Assembly: GCA_964522015.1 (NCBI GenBank)
Contig: CAZFST010000031.1
Coordinates: 1-52,593 of the forward strand
Length of the DNA stretch: 52,593 nucleotides
Origin: QQWI01 sp964522015
GTDB lineage: Bacteria > Bacillota > Clostridia > Peptostreptococcales > Acidaminobacteraceae
Reading direction: 5' to 3'
This document shows, piece after piece, positions 14,397-23,120 of the stretch. Made by a program: the position numbers and the translations under genes. Under the pieces are notes generated by a model that saw only the letters and a program-made list of their open reading frames with translations, ran no database searches and was not told where the DNA came from. Each line of letters starts with the position of its first letter. Position 1 is the first letter of the stretch.

Positions 14397-15513
14397 CTTG
14401 TTCACATAACTCCATACGAATGACTTCCAAGCTTTTTTCCACAAAAGGCTTATTAATGGCGTATTGGAACTTGCCGTTGACGGATTGTAAAAGCAAGATT
14501 TTTGAGGCGGTAAGGTGGTTCAGATGGTAGGATATGGTCGCAGCTGACACCCCTAATTGTTCTGCGATAATCTTTGTTGAAACAATTCCATTAGCAACGC
14601 ACTGAGCTACTTGATAGCGGGTTTTATCGCCCAGGTTTTTAAATAATAGAATTCGTTCATTTTGCCTGTCCGTTGAATAGGCTTTGATCTGAAGAAAATA
14701 ACTTTCCAGATTGGCCCCCCAACAAACAATATGAGCAGATGATGAATTATATGCTGGCGGGGGTGCACTAATAAGGATTGCCAGACTATAGGCGAATAGA
14801 TAGGAGTAATTGACGTAGATAGGGAAAGTGGAGAATAGAGATGAGGAGACCATGCCATCGGTTAATTTATTAAAGGGGTCATCTTCAATGGCGTTTAGCT
14901 TTGAGATTAGAGCTGTGCCATCAGCCTCAAGAGTGGGTGCAAAGGGGGCATAAGCTGCTTCAAAAACTGGCTGGATTTGGGCCATTAATTCACCGTATCG
15001 TTTAAGGGCACCATGGGGATCTTGGGTGATGGTTAATAAGTGCCATTTTGTCTCATTACTATAGTCTAAGGTATTGAGAAAATTAAAGGTTTCTTCTGGG
15101 TGATTGGCCAGTGCAGTTGCTTTTTCCCATAAATCAGGCTGAAAGTCTGCATAGTCCCCTCGGACTAAGCCAGTGTAATGTATAGCTGCCACCAGTTCAA
15201 TTTTAGGAATCTGCTGTAACTGATCTAAATAGGTAAACAGGTTAGGGTATAAAACCATCGAGACACATTGCTTGACAAGTGTCAGCAGGTTGAGATTATT
15301 TTCAAAGTAAAAACTTTCAATTTGGGATTTGAAAGGGGCCAGTTGTGCCTTGTACTGGTCACAGGCATTGGTATAGCTCTCGTCAAGGGGCACTGGATTC
15401 TCATCTTCTGAGTCGCCTTTCGTGCTATGAACATCTTCTTTGTAATGCATTGGAAAAAAAACAAAATCCCAAAGTTTGCTAAGCTGTGCATTGAAAAGAT
15501 ACTGTTGACTCAT
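14389..15513 (-). CDS. ArsR-type winged-helix regulator with large N-terminal domain
   Basis: In this 374-aa protein the C-terminal 90 residues form an ArsR-like winged helix (NERILLFKNLGDKTRYQVAQCV...LGVSAATISYHLNHLTASKILLL). The first 280 residues are an uncharacterised, mostly helical domain that probably senses a ligand, since classical ArsR proteins are only about 100 aa. No Cys metal site is evident. ATG 15513 follows AGGAGG. It lies inside an operon with a CPBP protease and an MFS exporter, so it probably controls them, acting at the palindromes near 17943-17985. Confidence 0.82.
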   Translation of the reverse strand: MSQQYLFNAQLSKLWDFVFFPMHYKEDVHSTKGDSEDENPVPLDESYTNACDQYKAQLAPFKSQIESFYFENNLNLLTLVKQCVSMVLYPNLFTYLDQLQQIPKIELVAAIHYTGLVRGDYADFQPDLWEKATALANHPEETFNFLNTLDYSNETKWHLLTITQDPHGALKRYGELMAQIQPVFEAAYAPFAPTLEADGTALISKLNAIEDDPFNKLTDGMVSSSLFSTFPIYVNYSYLFAYSLAILISAPPPAYNSSSAHIVCWGANLESYFLQIKAYSTDRQNERILLFKNLGDKTRYQVAQCVANGIVSTKIIAEQLGVSAATISYHLNHLTASKILLLQSVNGKFQYAINKPFVEKSLEVIRMELCEQDD

Positions 15514-15530
15514 ATGGCCTCCTGATCAAA

Positions 15531-16523
15531 TTAGATCTCGCTTGCATTGATTTCCTTTGAATTGATCCCATCTACATGGATCTGGTTGCTTTCTATTTCG
15601 TTAGATTCATTCTTCTTTGACCAATACCCTATCAATAGGATTGCTATTAGCAAAACCCCGCTAACCACCAAACTTGCCTCTGGTCCAAATGCACCACCGC
15701 TTAACACCGGGTTTCCAATGGTACTCATTTTTATGATGGTTGGGGTTCCAATATCAGACCCCGACACTTGAAAGCCAAATACACTGCCCTGAACCCAGTT
15801 CCAAGCGGAGTGAAAACCACAAACACCCCATATTTGTCCGGTTCTGAGGATATAAAGAGCTGCAAATATACCAACGAGACAAATGTTGATGAGTGCGATG
15901 ACACTAACATGTGCATTTAGTAAGTGGAGAACGGCAAAGTAAACAGAGGAGCCAATCACACCCACCACTGCCCCATGCCTTGCTCCTAAAACCGGCATAA
16001 ACCAACCCCGGGTCAAGATTTCTTCCGTTCCCCCTTGAATGATCCATCCTGGGATAATCACTAAGGCCCCTACTAAAAAGGCTAAATTTAAACTTTGGTC
16101 AACGCGAACCAGATTCAAGATTAAAAGCAACACCACCACCACACTAAATAAGAGTAAACCAATAAAGAAGCCGATGCCATAATCTTTGACGGCTCCAACC
16201 TTGGTAAATCCCATGGTGGACATTTTCCGTTTTTCTACCTTTTGCACCCAGATGAAAATCAAAATGGCGACACCGATATAATTACTGATGAGGCTTTTCA
16301 TTTTGAAGAGGCTATTGGCTAAGTCGCTGTTTGCACTCAAAAGACCTGAGTCCATTATACTACTCATCACGCCGTTTAGTAAAATACCAAGGATAAAATT
16401 ACCGCCTAAAATCCCTAAAACCAGAAAGAGTGTGGCCATCAATAGGGTTAGAACTCCATGTGGCACCTTTCCAGAACGTTTAACTGCTTCAAATATCTCA
16501 TACTTTGGTTTGAATGGTTTCAT
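15531..16523 (-). CDS. CPBP-family intramembrane metalloprotease
   Basis: This 330-aa multi-pass protein belongs to the CAAX-protease/bacteriocin-processing (Abi) family. Motif 1, EEILTRGWFM (E-E-x3-R, near residue 168), motif 2, FAVLHLLNA (F-x3-H), and motif 3, GFHSAWN (H-x3-N), are all intact. The catalytic Glu and metal ligands are therefore present. About eight membrane segments are predicted. Bacterial members process peptides or give bacteriocin self-immunity. The tail (NESNEIESNQ...EINASEI) is low complexity. ATG 16523 follows TTAGGAG. It sits 9 bp from the MFS gene and 17 bp from the ArsR-type gene. Confidence 0.87.
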   Translation of the reverse strand: MKPFKPKYEIFEAVKRSGKVPHGVLTLLMATLFLVLGILGGNFILGILLNGVMSSIMDSGLLSANSDLANSLFKMKSLISNYIGVAILIFIWVQKVEKRKMSTMGFTKVGAVKDYGIGFFIGLLLFSVVVVLLLILNLVRVDQSLNLAFLVGALVIIPGWIIQGGTEEILTRGWFMPVLGARHGAVVGVIGSSVYFAVLHLLNAHVSVIALINICLVGIFAALYILRTGQIWGVCGFHSAWNWVQGSVFGFQVSGSDIGTPTIIKMSTIGNPVLSGGAFGPEASLVVSGVLLIAILLIGYWSKKNESNEIESNQIHVDGINSKEINASEI

Positions 16524-16532
16524 TTTTTTCTC

Positions 16533-17870
16533 CTAACTTGTGACTTCTATTTGAGAAGTTGCAGGTTCTACTGGTGGCGTTGAGGGTTCAGAATTTGAAG
16601 CTGTTGATATTTCTTCTTGGGGTTTTGTGGCTTCAAGAAGGGGTTTGGCATAGTATAAAACCGCTGCCGTTATAATGAGAGAGACTGCTAACACAATGGG
16701 GGCAGGTGTTAAAAAATCCAGGGCGATACCAATTCCCAGTTGACCGATTGGCATGGCAATGATGAGACCCATATTCATGACAGCGGCTGTTCTGCCCATG
16801 AATTCTTTTGGAACCAAGGTGCCAAAGAGGGTGCCAATGCTAATGTTTGCGATAGAAATGGCCATGCCAATCAAGAAGGAAACTGCCAGTACCAAAGCGA
16901 AAGGGACTATATTGGTTGGGAAAAAGCCAATGACGGCTTGGGTAGTTACCACTGACATCAAGGCTACCAGTGCGGCCACCACTGAAAAGGAGATGATTGT
17001 TAATTTGCCGACATTCATTTTTTGAGCAATAGGTCCTAAAAAGATGGGACCCGTTAAAAGTGAAAAAGCTAAAATGGTACCCCCTAAACCAAATTGTAGC
17101 GCAGAGCCGTCAAGTGAAACTTTGATAATATAGGTTAAGCCAATGCTTAACAGCGGTGACAAACTGAAGTTCAATATCATACCAAGGCCAATAATCAGAC
17201 GTATCACTCGCTGATCTTTAATGATTTTAATCCCTTCAGCTAAATCTTTTTTAAAATTTACTAGATCTACTTTTTGAGGTGCGGTATGGGATTTAGGGAT
17301 TTCAATGGCTAGTTCACTCAGAGCAGATGCAACAAAACTCAGTCCGTTGACAATGAGTAAAGGGAGAAGCCCAAATACTCCAAATAGGACTGAAGCCAGT
17401 AGGGGGGCAATCAAACCACCTATGCTGTCGAAGACGCTTTTGATACTGTTAGCTTCAAATAAATCTTCTTTTGCTATCATACTAGGGATGACTGCAGCCA
17501 TGGCAGAGCCAAAGAAAATTTCAGTAATCTCCAGTAAGATGACTAAAAGAAAAATACTTGGAATACTGAGACTACCATTCATTAAGTAGTAAACTGCATA
17601 AGCCCCAATGAGGACACCATTGATCAAATCTAAGGTGACAATGCTTTTTTTTCTGTCAAACCAATCCCCAAATACCCCAGCTATAGGGGAAATAATTAAT
17701 CTTGGTATAACAGAAATGGCAATGATGGCGGCAAATAAGGTAGCTGATTTTGATATCGAGAGGACATAAAGTGATAATGCAAATTGTTGCATATTACTAC
17801 CAAATAATGAAACGGTGTTGCCCAAAATTAAGAGGGCGAAATTTTTGTTTTTAAATAGTTTAAGATTCAT
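16533..17870 (-). CDS. MFS drug/macrolide-type efflux transporter
   Basis: This 445-aa protein has twelve predicted membrane segments. The loop 2-3 motif GVFGDWFDRKK matches the MFS signature G-x3-D-R-x-x-R/K. It resembles the MFS_3/MefA-like exporters of Gram-positive bacteria, which expel drugs or peptides by proton exchange. The C-terminal 35 residues are Ser/Thr/Pro/Glu-rich. Start ATG 17870 has AAGGAG in front; the extension to 17894 lies upstream of that site. It is the first gene of the operon MFS, CPBP, ArsR, PH-like membrane protein. Confidence 0.85.
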   Translation of the reverse strand: MNLKLFKNKNFALLILGNTVSLFGSNMQQFALSLYVLSISKSATLFAAIIAISVIPRLIISPIAGVFGDWFDRKKSIVTLDLINGVLIGAYAVYYLMNGSLSIPSIFLLVILLEITEIFFGSAMAAVIPSMIAKEDLFEANSIKSVFDSIGGLIAPLLASVLFGVFGLLPLLIVNGLSFVASALSELAIEIPKSHTAPQKVDLVNFKKDLAEGIKIIKDQRVIRLIIGLGMILNFSLSPLLSIGLTYIIKVSLDGSALQFGLGGTILAFSLLTGPIFLGPIAQKMNVGKLTIISFSVVAALVALMSVVTTQAVIGFFPTNIVPFALVLAVSFLIGMAISIANISIGTLFGTLVPKEFMGRTAAVMNMGLIIAMPIGQLGIGIALDFLTPAPIVLAVSLIITAAVLYYAKPLLEATKPQEEISTASNSEPSTPPVEPATSQIEVTS

Positions 17871-17932
17871 GGGATTCTCCTTTGTGGGGATCAATTGGTG
17901 TTGATGTCATGACTGCCACTGACTCTATAAAC

Positions 17933-17985
17933 AGTATAATATGATTTTTATAAAAAATCAACTTAAGATTAGATGATTATCTAAT
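17933..17985 (-). promoter_or_regulatory. Promoter and operator-like palindromes of the MFS-CPBP-ArsR operon
   Basis: On the minus strand TTGATT (17956-17961), a 17-bp gap and TATACT (17933-17938) form a good promoter. The gap contains the near-palindrome GATTTTTATAAAAAATC (17943-17959). Upstream lies the palindrome ATTAGATGATTATCTAAT (17968-17985). Both are candidate sites for the ArsR-type regulator of the operon. The rest of the roughly 300-bp gap to the GGDEF gene holds nothing else I can identify. Confidence 0.65.
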
Positions 17986-18172
17986 TGGACATTTGTTATT
18001 TGATGGTTTTCATTGAAGTGCTCTTCTTTTGATTTAATTGAGTAGGTATCAAATGTATTTTGTTGAGGAAATAGGATGATGTGTGTTAGTCTAATATATG
18101 GGTATCAATAAAACCTGACTAGCTTGTCGTTCCCTTAATACATAAGGACCCTCACAATAAGGATGTGATTTT

Positions 18173-19825
18173 ATGCATAACAAAATAAGACGGTTTTTGG
18201 CACTGATTTGTGTTTCATTAATCGTTCTATCCTTAATAGCCCCAATTTTTGCTGAGACAGTTTCCAGTCAAGCCGCCTTGGATCGTCAGGTGATTAGAGA
18301 AAAGCTAGAGGGATTTGATACACAGAGTGCCTACGATTTACTACAAAAATTCGTGGAAAACTACAGTTTTAATAGTGTTCCTGTTTATTATCTGGAATCC
18401 CTTAGTGAGTTAATGTTGCTTGAAAAACGCTACAGATTTGTTGATAAAATGGTGCTTCATGCCATAGATCTCTATAAGCTTTCTGGTGATGATGAACGAT
18501 ATAGAAAGTTTAAAATAATTGCTTTGGAGGGTTTGGCAAACTACGATTATTATAATTATGAAAATACCAAAATGGGTATTAAGTTAAATCAAATGTTGCA
18601 GTCTTATATAGAAATGACAGGTGATTCACAATCAAGTGTCTATTTAGAGGGTCTTGCTCTCTTAGCCATTGATCAGAGGGAGTATGCCAAGGCAAGAACC
18701 TACCTAATAGAAGCACTTCAAAGTTTGCCCGCCAACAGCGCCTATGATGCCAGTCGCCTAAACCTAAGAGCATATTATAAAGTCAGTATTGCGGAAACTT
18801 ATATAGCAGAAGATGACTATAAAACAGCCGTAACAGAAATCAGCAGCGCGATTGTTCTTTTGCATCCAGGGGACGTTGAGGCATTAACCGCCTACAATAC
18901 TAGCCTGGCCAAATATGCTCTAAAAGTTGACCAATTAGATGTGGCCACCAATGCCTTAAAGAGGGCTAATAATGCCTATGCTAAAACAGGCAACTATTTC
19001 AAACAAGCTTTTTTACAAACTGAAATAGAGATGGTAGAGGGTGAATTGGCATTTTTGAAAGGTGATTATCAACTGGCTGCAGAAAAGTTTAGAAAACTTT
19101 TTTCAATTAAAGGGGATCCGAATTCGGTAACACAAGCTATTGCTGCACAAGAGGCCTTTAGTAATTTTGAGCTTGAAGATGTTCAGGAACAACTTTCTTT
19201 GTTGGAACAACTTAAGGATTCCCAATCGAAGCAACTGAAATTACAGGCGAACATCTTAAATACAGCCTATGTTGCCATTGTTCTTATGTTGCTTCTTGTG
19301 ATTGGCATCATGATGTCATTAAGGTGGCGAATAAAACAGCACGGTATTTTGTACCAAGTTTCTATCACCGATCAGCTAACTCAGATTTTTAATCGTGGAA
19401 GAATTATGTCAAGCTATGAAAACTTTACTCCAGGTGAAAAGTGCGTTGCTATGCTCGATATTGATCGGTTTAAGGCTGTCAACGATACTTATGGTCACTT
19501 GGTTGGAGATGAAGTCTTGAGAAGAGTTGCTAAAACCATTAAAGCGACAATTCGTGAAAAGGATGAAATAGGCCGATATGGCGGAGAGGAATTCTTATTA
19601 ATTCTTGATACGCCATCTCTGGCAGAAGCGAATGCAATAGTTGAGCGGGTCAGACTGGGTGTTGAAGCCTTGGTTTGGGAGCATCCTGGGCTAAAAACCA
19701 CTATTTCTATTGGTCTTGTCTACTCTCAAACCCATCATGGGGATTTATTGTTAACTGAAGCAGATAGCATGCTCTATCTTGCTAAAGAAGAAGGTCGAAA
19801 CAGGATTAAATCAATAGAAGTCTGA
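18173..19825 (+). CDS. Membrane-bound diguanylate cyclase with extracytoplasmic TPR-like sensor
   Basis: This 550-aa protein begins with a signal-anchor (residues 5-27). A helical region of TPR-like repeats covers about 35-350. A membrane helix lies at about 362-382 (AYVAIVLMLLLVIGIMMSL), and the GGDEF domain at about 393-550. The active-site motif is GGEEF (470-474), and the product-inhibition site RxxD is intact at 461-464 (REKD). It should make c-di-GMP from GTP, with the TPR part outside the cell as a probable peptide or protein sensor. ATG 18173 follows AAGGATGTG. It is not in an operon; a weak hairpin follows at 19847-19889. Confidence 0.9.
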   Translation: MHNKIRRFLALICVSLIVLSLIAPIFAETVSSQAALDRQVIREKLEGFDTQSAYDLLQKFVENYSFNSVPVYYLESLSELMLLEKRYRFVDKMVLHAIDLYKLSGDDERYRKFKIIALEGLANYDYYNYENTKMGIKLNQMLQSYIEMTGDSQSSVYLEGLALLAIDQREYAKARTYLIEALQSLPANSAYDASRLNLRAYYKVSIAETYIAEDDYKTAVTEISSAIVLLHPGDVEALTAYNTSLAKYALKVDQLDVATNALKRANNAYAKTGNYFKQAFLQTEIEMVEGELAFLKGDYQLAAEKFRKLFSIKGDPNSVTQAIAAQEAFSNFELEDVQEQLSLLEQLKDSQSKQLKLQANILNTAYVAIVLMLLLVIGIMMSLRWRIKQHGILYQVSITDQLTQIFNRGRIMSSYENFTPGEKCVAMLDIDRFKAVNDTYGHLVGDEVLRRVAKTIKATIREKDEIGRYGGEEFLLILDTPSLAEANAIVERVRLGVEALVWEHPGLKTTISIGLVYSQTHHGDLLLTEADSMLYLAKEEGRNRIKSIEV

Positions 19826-19846
19826 TAACGACTATAGAAGTTTGAT

Positions 19847-19889
19847 AAAGCTGTTGTACATCTTGAAATGAGATGTGCAGCAGCTTTAT
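19847..19889 (+). terminator. Possible terminator after the GGDEF gene
   Basis: AAAGCTGTTGTACATCT pairs with AGATGTGCAGCAGCTTT with a few mismatches and a 7-nt loop. The T tract afterwards is weak (TATATTTG), so termination efficiency is uncertain. Confidence 0.5.
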
Positions 19890-20024
19890 ATTTGATAATA
19901 GAACATTTTAATGGATCATTTAATGGTCTTCTAATAGGATTCTCATTTTTCTCTCAGGAACCTCTAAGTGTATGGCTGTATTATTGGGTTAGTACACAGG
20001 AAAAACATTGTAAGGAGGTTCCAA

Positions 20025-20378
20025 ATGGAGTTTAAGTTACATGTACCAATTTATCTGCAAATTATGGATATTGTCAAAATGGATATCATGTTGAAAGTTA
20101 AAATCCCTGGTGAGCAATTGCCTTCTGTACGTGACCTTGCTGCACAATATGTGGTTAATCCTAATACAGTTCAAAAGGCTTATCATGAGCTAGAACGTGA
20201 AGGACTTTGTGATAGTCAAAGAGGTCTTGGCAGGTTTATTATTGAAGATCCGAAATTAGCAGAGCGATTAAAAGTGCAGTATATGGCAAAGCAAACTTCA
20301 GACTACTTTGAAAGTATGGGGGTAATCGGTTTAGAACCAGTAGCAGTATTAACTTATCTTAAGGAGGCAATTCAATGA
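20025..20378 (+). CDS. GntR-family (YtrA-type) regulator
   Basis: This 117-aa protein has an N-terminal GntR winged helix (VPIYLQIMDIVKMDI...PGEQLPSVRDLAAQYVVNPNTVQKAYHELEREGL) and a short C-terminal tail. That is the YtrA subfamily layout, usually encoded with an ABC transporter that it represses. The start is ATG 20025 after AAGGAGG; the upstream extension has no site. The stop overlaps the ATPase start by 4 bp (ATGA). GTGTA/TACAC arms spaced by 20 bp (19968-19997) are a possible operator. Confidence 0.9.
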   Translation: MEFKLHVPIYLQIMDIVKMDIMLKVKIPGEQLPSVRDLAAQYVVNPNTVQKAYHELEREGLCDSQRGLGRFIIEDPKLAERLKVQYMAKQTSDYFESMGVIGLEPVAVLTYLKEAIQ

Positions 20379-21073
20379 AAGCATTGATAGTAGAGAATTT
20401 AACCAAAAAGTATTTACTGAAACAAGCACTGGATCAATTTAGCGTGACCTTTGACAAGGGTACAATTGTCGGTTTGCTTGGACCTAACGGTAGTGGTAAG
20501 ACCACGTTTATGCGGATTGCTGCTGGTTTATTGCAACCTACAAGCGGTAAAGTGTTGGTAAATCAAATAAAGGTAGGAAGTCAATCGAAAGAAAGGGTTG
20601 CGTTTATGCCTACTGAATCCCATCTTTATGACACCATGACCATTGACCAGGCCATTGCCTTTTTCAATAAGTTTTATAAAAATTACGATGTTAAAAAAGC
20701 TAATCAATTAATATCAACCCTGACCTTAAACGGGAAACAGCGAATTAAATCCTTATCAACGGGACAAAAGGGTCGTTTGAAGGTTGCTTTAACCATGTGC
20801 AGAGAGGCGGATGTCTATTTATTTGATGAACCCTTAAATGGTCTTGATCCAATTTCTCGGGATATGATTTTGGATTTACTGGCCGCTCAAGTAGATGAGC
20901 AGAAGTGCATCGTTATTTCAAGTCATTTGGTGAGTGAGTTTGAACGAATTTGTGATACCATGATTTTTATCAAGGATGGCCGTTTAGAAATGATGGGTGG
21001 AACTGATGATTTACGGGCAAAGCACAGCAAGTCAATCCACGATTTATATAAGGAGGTATACCACTATGCTTAA
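20375..21073 (+). CDS. ABC transporter ATP-binding protein
   Basis: This 232-aa ATPase has Walker A GPNGSGKTT (residues 35-43), signature LSTGQKGRLK (about 127-136) and Walker B YLFDEPLNGLD. The short Q-loop region and the pairing with a YtrA regulator place it with ABC-2 type exporters of the YtrB/BcrA type. It should power the permease encoded next. AAGGAGG precedes ATG 20375 within the regulator gene. It overlaps the permease gene by 8 bp. Confidence 0.93.
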   Translation: MKALIVENLTKKYLLKQALDQFSVTFDKGTIVGLLGPNGSGKTTFMRIAAGLLQPTSGKVLVNQIKVGSQSKERVAFMPTESHLYDTMTIDQAIAFFNKFYKNYDVKKANQLISTLTLNGKQRIKSLSTGQKGRLKVALTMCREADVYLFDEPLNGLDPISRDMILDLLAAQVDEQKCIVISSHLVSEFERICDTMIFIKDGRLEMMGGTDDLRAKHSKSIHDLYKEVYHYA

Positions 21074-21809
21074 ATTAACAACTTTTGAAATACAACAGAG
21101 ATGGCAGACTTTGGCTGTTTCACTTGGTCTTTATCAGTTAGCAAATATCATCATATTTTGGTACATACAAAGTAAAGGATTACTGGAAAAGTCTGATGGT
21201 GCCATATTAGTCACCGTATTTATGCTTGGGGGCGTCATTGTTTGCTTTTCTCTTTTAGAGTCTGTGAATGCACTCAGACTGGAAACTAAAAGAGCCACAC
21301 GGGATCTGTATTTTTCTTTACCGTTTTCTGGGTACAAAAAAATAGGCTCCAAACTCCTGATTTCCATTCTTTCTATCGCTATCATTTCTGTTATAGCCGC
21401 TGCGACAACACTTATAACTATTGAGGCCATTTCCCAGGAAGGGATGATTAAAGCCTTAACTGAATTTATATCTGAAAATATGTCTCAATTTCTCTTTATT
21501 TGTACCATTGGGTTGATTCAAATGCTGTCGTTTATCGCCACAATTTATTTAGCATTGGGGATACACAGAAGTTTCTTTTCACAGTTTAGATTTGGTGGCG
21601 CTATAACGTTTGCCATATATTTAGGACTTAACTTTGCCTATGTAAAAGTCTTTGGTAATTTCATGGTCTTTAATTCAGAAGATGTATCAACAGGACTTTC
21701 AGTATGGCAGGCTTATTGGCCACAACTGGCAACGATTTCTGCCATTTCTTTAGGGGCATATGGGATCTCAGGGTATTTGTTTGATAAACGGGCTAATTTT
21801 GATTCATAA
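21066..21809 (+). CDS. ABC-2 type transporter permease
   Basis: This 247-aa hydrophobic protein has about six membrane segments (for example near 15-33, 42-62, 98-122, 138-160, 172-192, 215-235). No family motif beyond the ABC-2 layout is visible. ATG 21066 has AAGGAGG eight bases upstream inside the ATPase gene; the longer frame from 20997 is an overlap artefact. With the GntR protein and the ATPase it forms a three-gene operon, probably for efflux or envelope stress. The substrate is unknown. Confidence 0.85.
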   Translation: MLKLTTFEIQQRWQTLAVSLGLYQLANIIIFWYIQSKGLLEKSDGAILVTVFMLGGVIVCFSLLESVNALRLETKRATRDLYFSLPFSGYKKIGSKLLISILSIAIISVIAAATTLITIEAISQEGMIKALTEFISENMSQFLFICTIGLIQMLSFIATIYLALGIHRSFFSQFRFGGAITFAIYLGLNFAYVKVFGNFMVFNSEDVSTGLSVWQAYWPQLATISAISLGAYGISGYLFDKRANFDS

Positions 21810-21866
21810 ATGAGTTTGTATTTGTTCTGGTCAAAGTAAAGATTGATTTGAAATTATGAAAAATGT

Positions 21867-21909
21867 CACAATAAACGGGACTCAGCATATCTGAGTCCCG
21901 TTTATTGTG
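21867..21909 (+). terminator. Hairpin terminator after the ABC operon
   Basis: CACAATAAACGGGACTCAG (21867-21885) and its perfect complement (21891-21909) enclose a 5-nt loop. The stem is long and symmetric. The T run is short, so its strength is uncertain. Confidence 0.75.
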
Positions 21910-21954
21910 GTAAGCTTATAAATGAAGTACATGCTTAGATAGAAAGGATATCAC

Positions 21955-23058
21955 ATGGCCTATAAAAAACGAAGTCTCTCACCAGGCAGTATTATTTACA
22001 CTGGTGACTATACAGATGAACCCTTATTGATTGAGGTTTGCCAATACGACACTGATAAAGCTGATTGGCAAACATTTGAAAATGGAAATATGAAAACGAT
22101 TAAAAAAATCATTGAAAACACAACAGAAGATACCTGGATTAATTTTGTCGGACTCAATCATTTAGATGATGTGATGGTGGTATGTGAAGCTCTGGGTTTA
22201 AGTCGATTACTCATTGAAGATCTTCTACATGTGACACAAAGAAGTAAACTTGAGATATCTGAGAATCTTCTCTTTATGACGGTTAAGATGTTGATGATAA
22301 CAAAAGAATCCAGAGAATATCAAGAGAAAGCTCTGGCTGAAAATGAGGATTTGAAAGGATTTCAAGTGTCACAAGAGCACATCACCATTGTTAAAAAAGG
22401 TACCGTTTTGATCACATTTCAAGAGAATAAAGCGGATGTGTTTGATGATGTGAGAAAACGCATGAATGTTGCTTCTAGCCAAGTGAGGCAATTTGGTGTG
22501 GATTATTTAGCTTACGCTTTAATTGATGCAATTGTTGAAGAACAAATGGAAATTTTGAATGAAATGAATGAGTTAATGGACAAGTGTGAGGAGGAGTTAC
22601 TTGAAGGACACAAGCTCCGTTTAGAGTGGTTATATCATATCAGAAAAGTTTTGATGACCGTCAAAGCCTCCGCATTGCCATTAAAAGATATCGTTATGTG
22701 CCTGGTTGCCAAGGAGATGCAACTGATTTTACCTCAGACAAAACTCTACTTCAAGGATATAGATGACCACCTAAGTCATTTGATGGATCAAGTGATTCAT
22801 TACCGGGATATGGTCACTAACCTTTATGAGATGCAAGCCATGGAAACAAGTAGTCATATGAACCGTGTCATGACAACCTTGACTATTTTTTCGGCTGTAT
22901 TTATCCCACTGAATTTTATGGCTGGTTTTTTTGGTATGAATTTCAAACATTTTTCCTGGTTAACCTATCAGCAAGGAATTCCTGTTTTTATTTCATGTTG
23001 TGTTGCCTTAGCCATCACCCTATTAGCAGTATTTAAGTGGCTCGATTGGCTAAACTAA
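21955..23058 (+). CDS. corA: CorA-family magnesium/cobalt transporter
   Basis: This 367-aa protein has a large cytosolic N-terminal funnel domain, a long stalk helix and two C-terminal membrane helices (about 303-325 and 340-362). The selectivity motif GMN is present (FFGMNFKH, about 326-333). It should form a pentameric Mg2+ channel. ATG 21955 follows AGAAAGGA. It is independently transcribed after the hairpin at 21867. Confidence 0.93.
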   Translation: MAYKKRSLSPGSIIYTGDYTDEPLLIEVCQYDTDKADWQTFENGNMKTIKKIIENTTEDTWINFVGLNHLDDVMVVCEALGLSRLLIEDLLHVTQRSKLEISENLLFMTVKMLMITKESREYQEKALAENEDLKGFQVSQEHITIVKKGTVLITFQENKADVFDDVRKRMNVASSQVRQFGVDYLAYALIDAIVEEQMEILNEMNELMDKCEEELLEGHKLRLEWLYHIRKVLMTVKASALPLKDIVMCLVAKEMQLILPQTKLYFKDIDDHLSHLMDQVIHYRDMVTNLYEMQAMETSSHMNRVMTTLTIFSAVFIPLNFMAGFFGMNFKHFSWLTYQQGIPVFISCCVALAITLLAVFKWLDWLN

Positions 23059-23082
23059 GGATACGACATACGTATTCTATGC

Positions 23083-23088
23083 TATAAT
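23083..23088 (+). promoter_or_regulatory. Possible -10 box of the 1188-aa protein gene
   Basis: TATAAT occurs 33 bases before the ATG at 23121. No good -35 box is visible at the right distance. The near-palindrome ATACGACATACGTAT lies just upstream. Confidence 0.35.
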
Positions 23089-23120
23089 AAAAGTAATAAT
23101 CGTTCTAATCAGGGGGCAAT

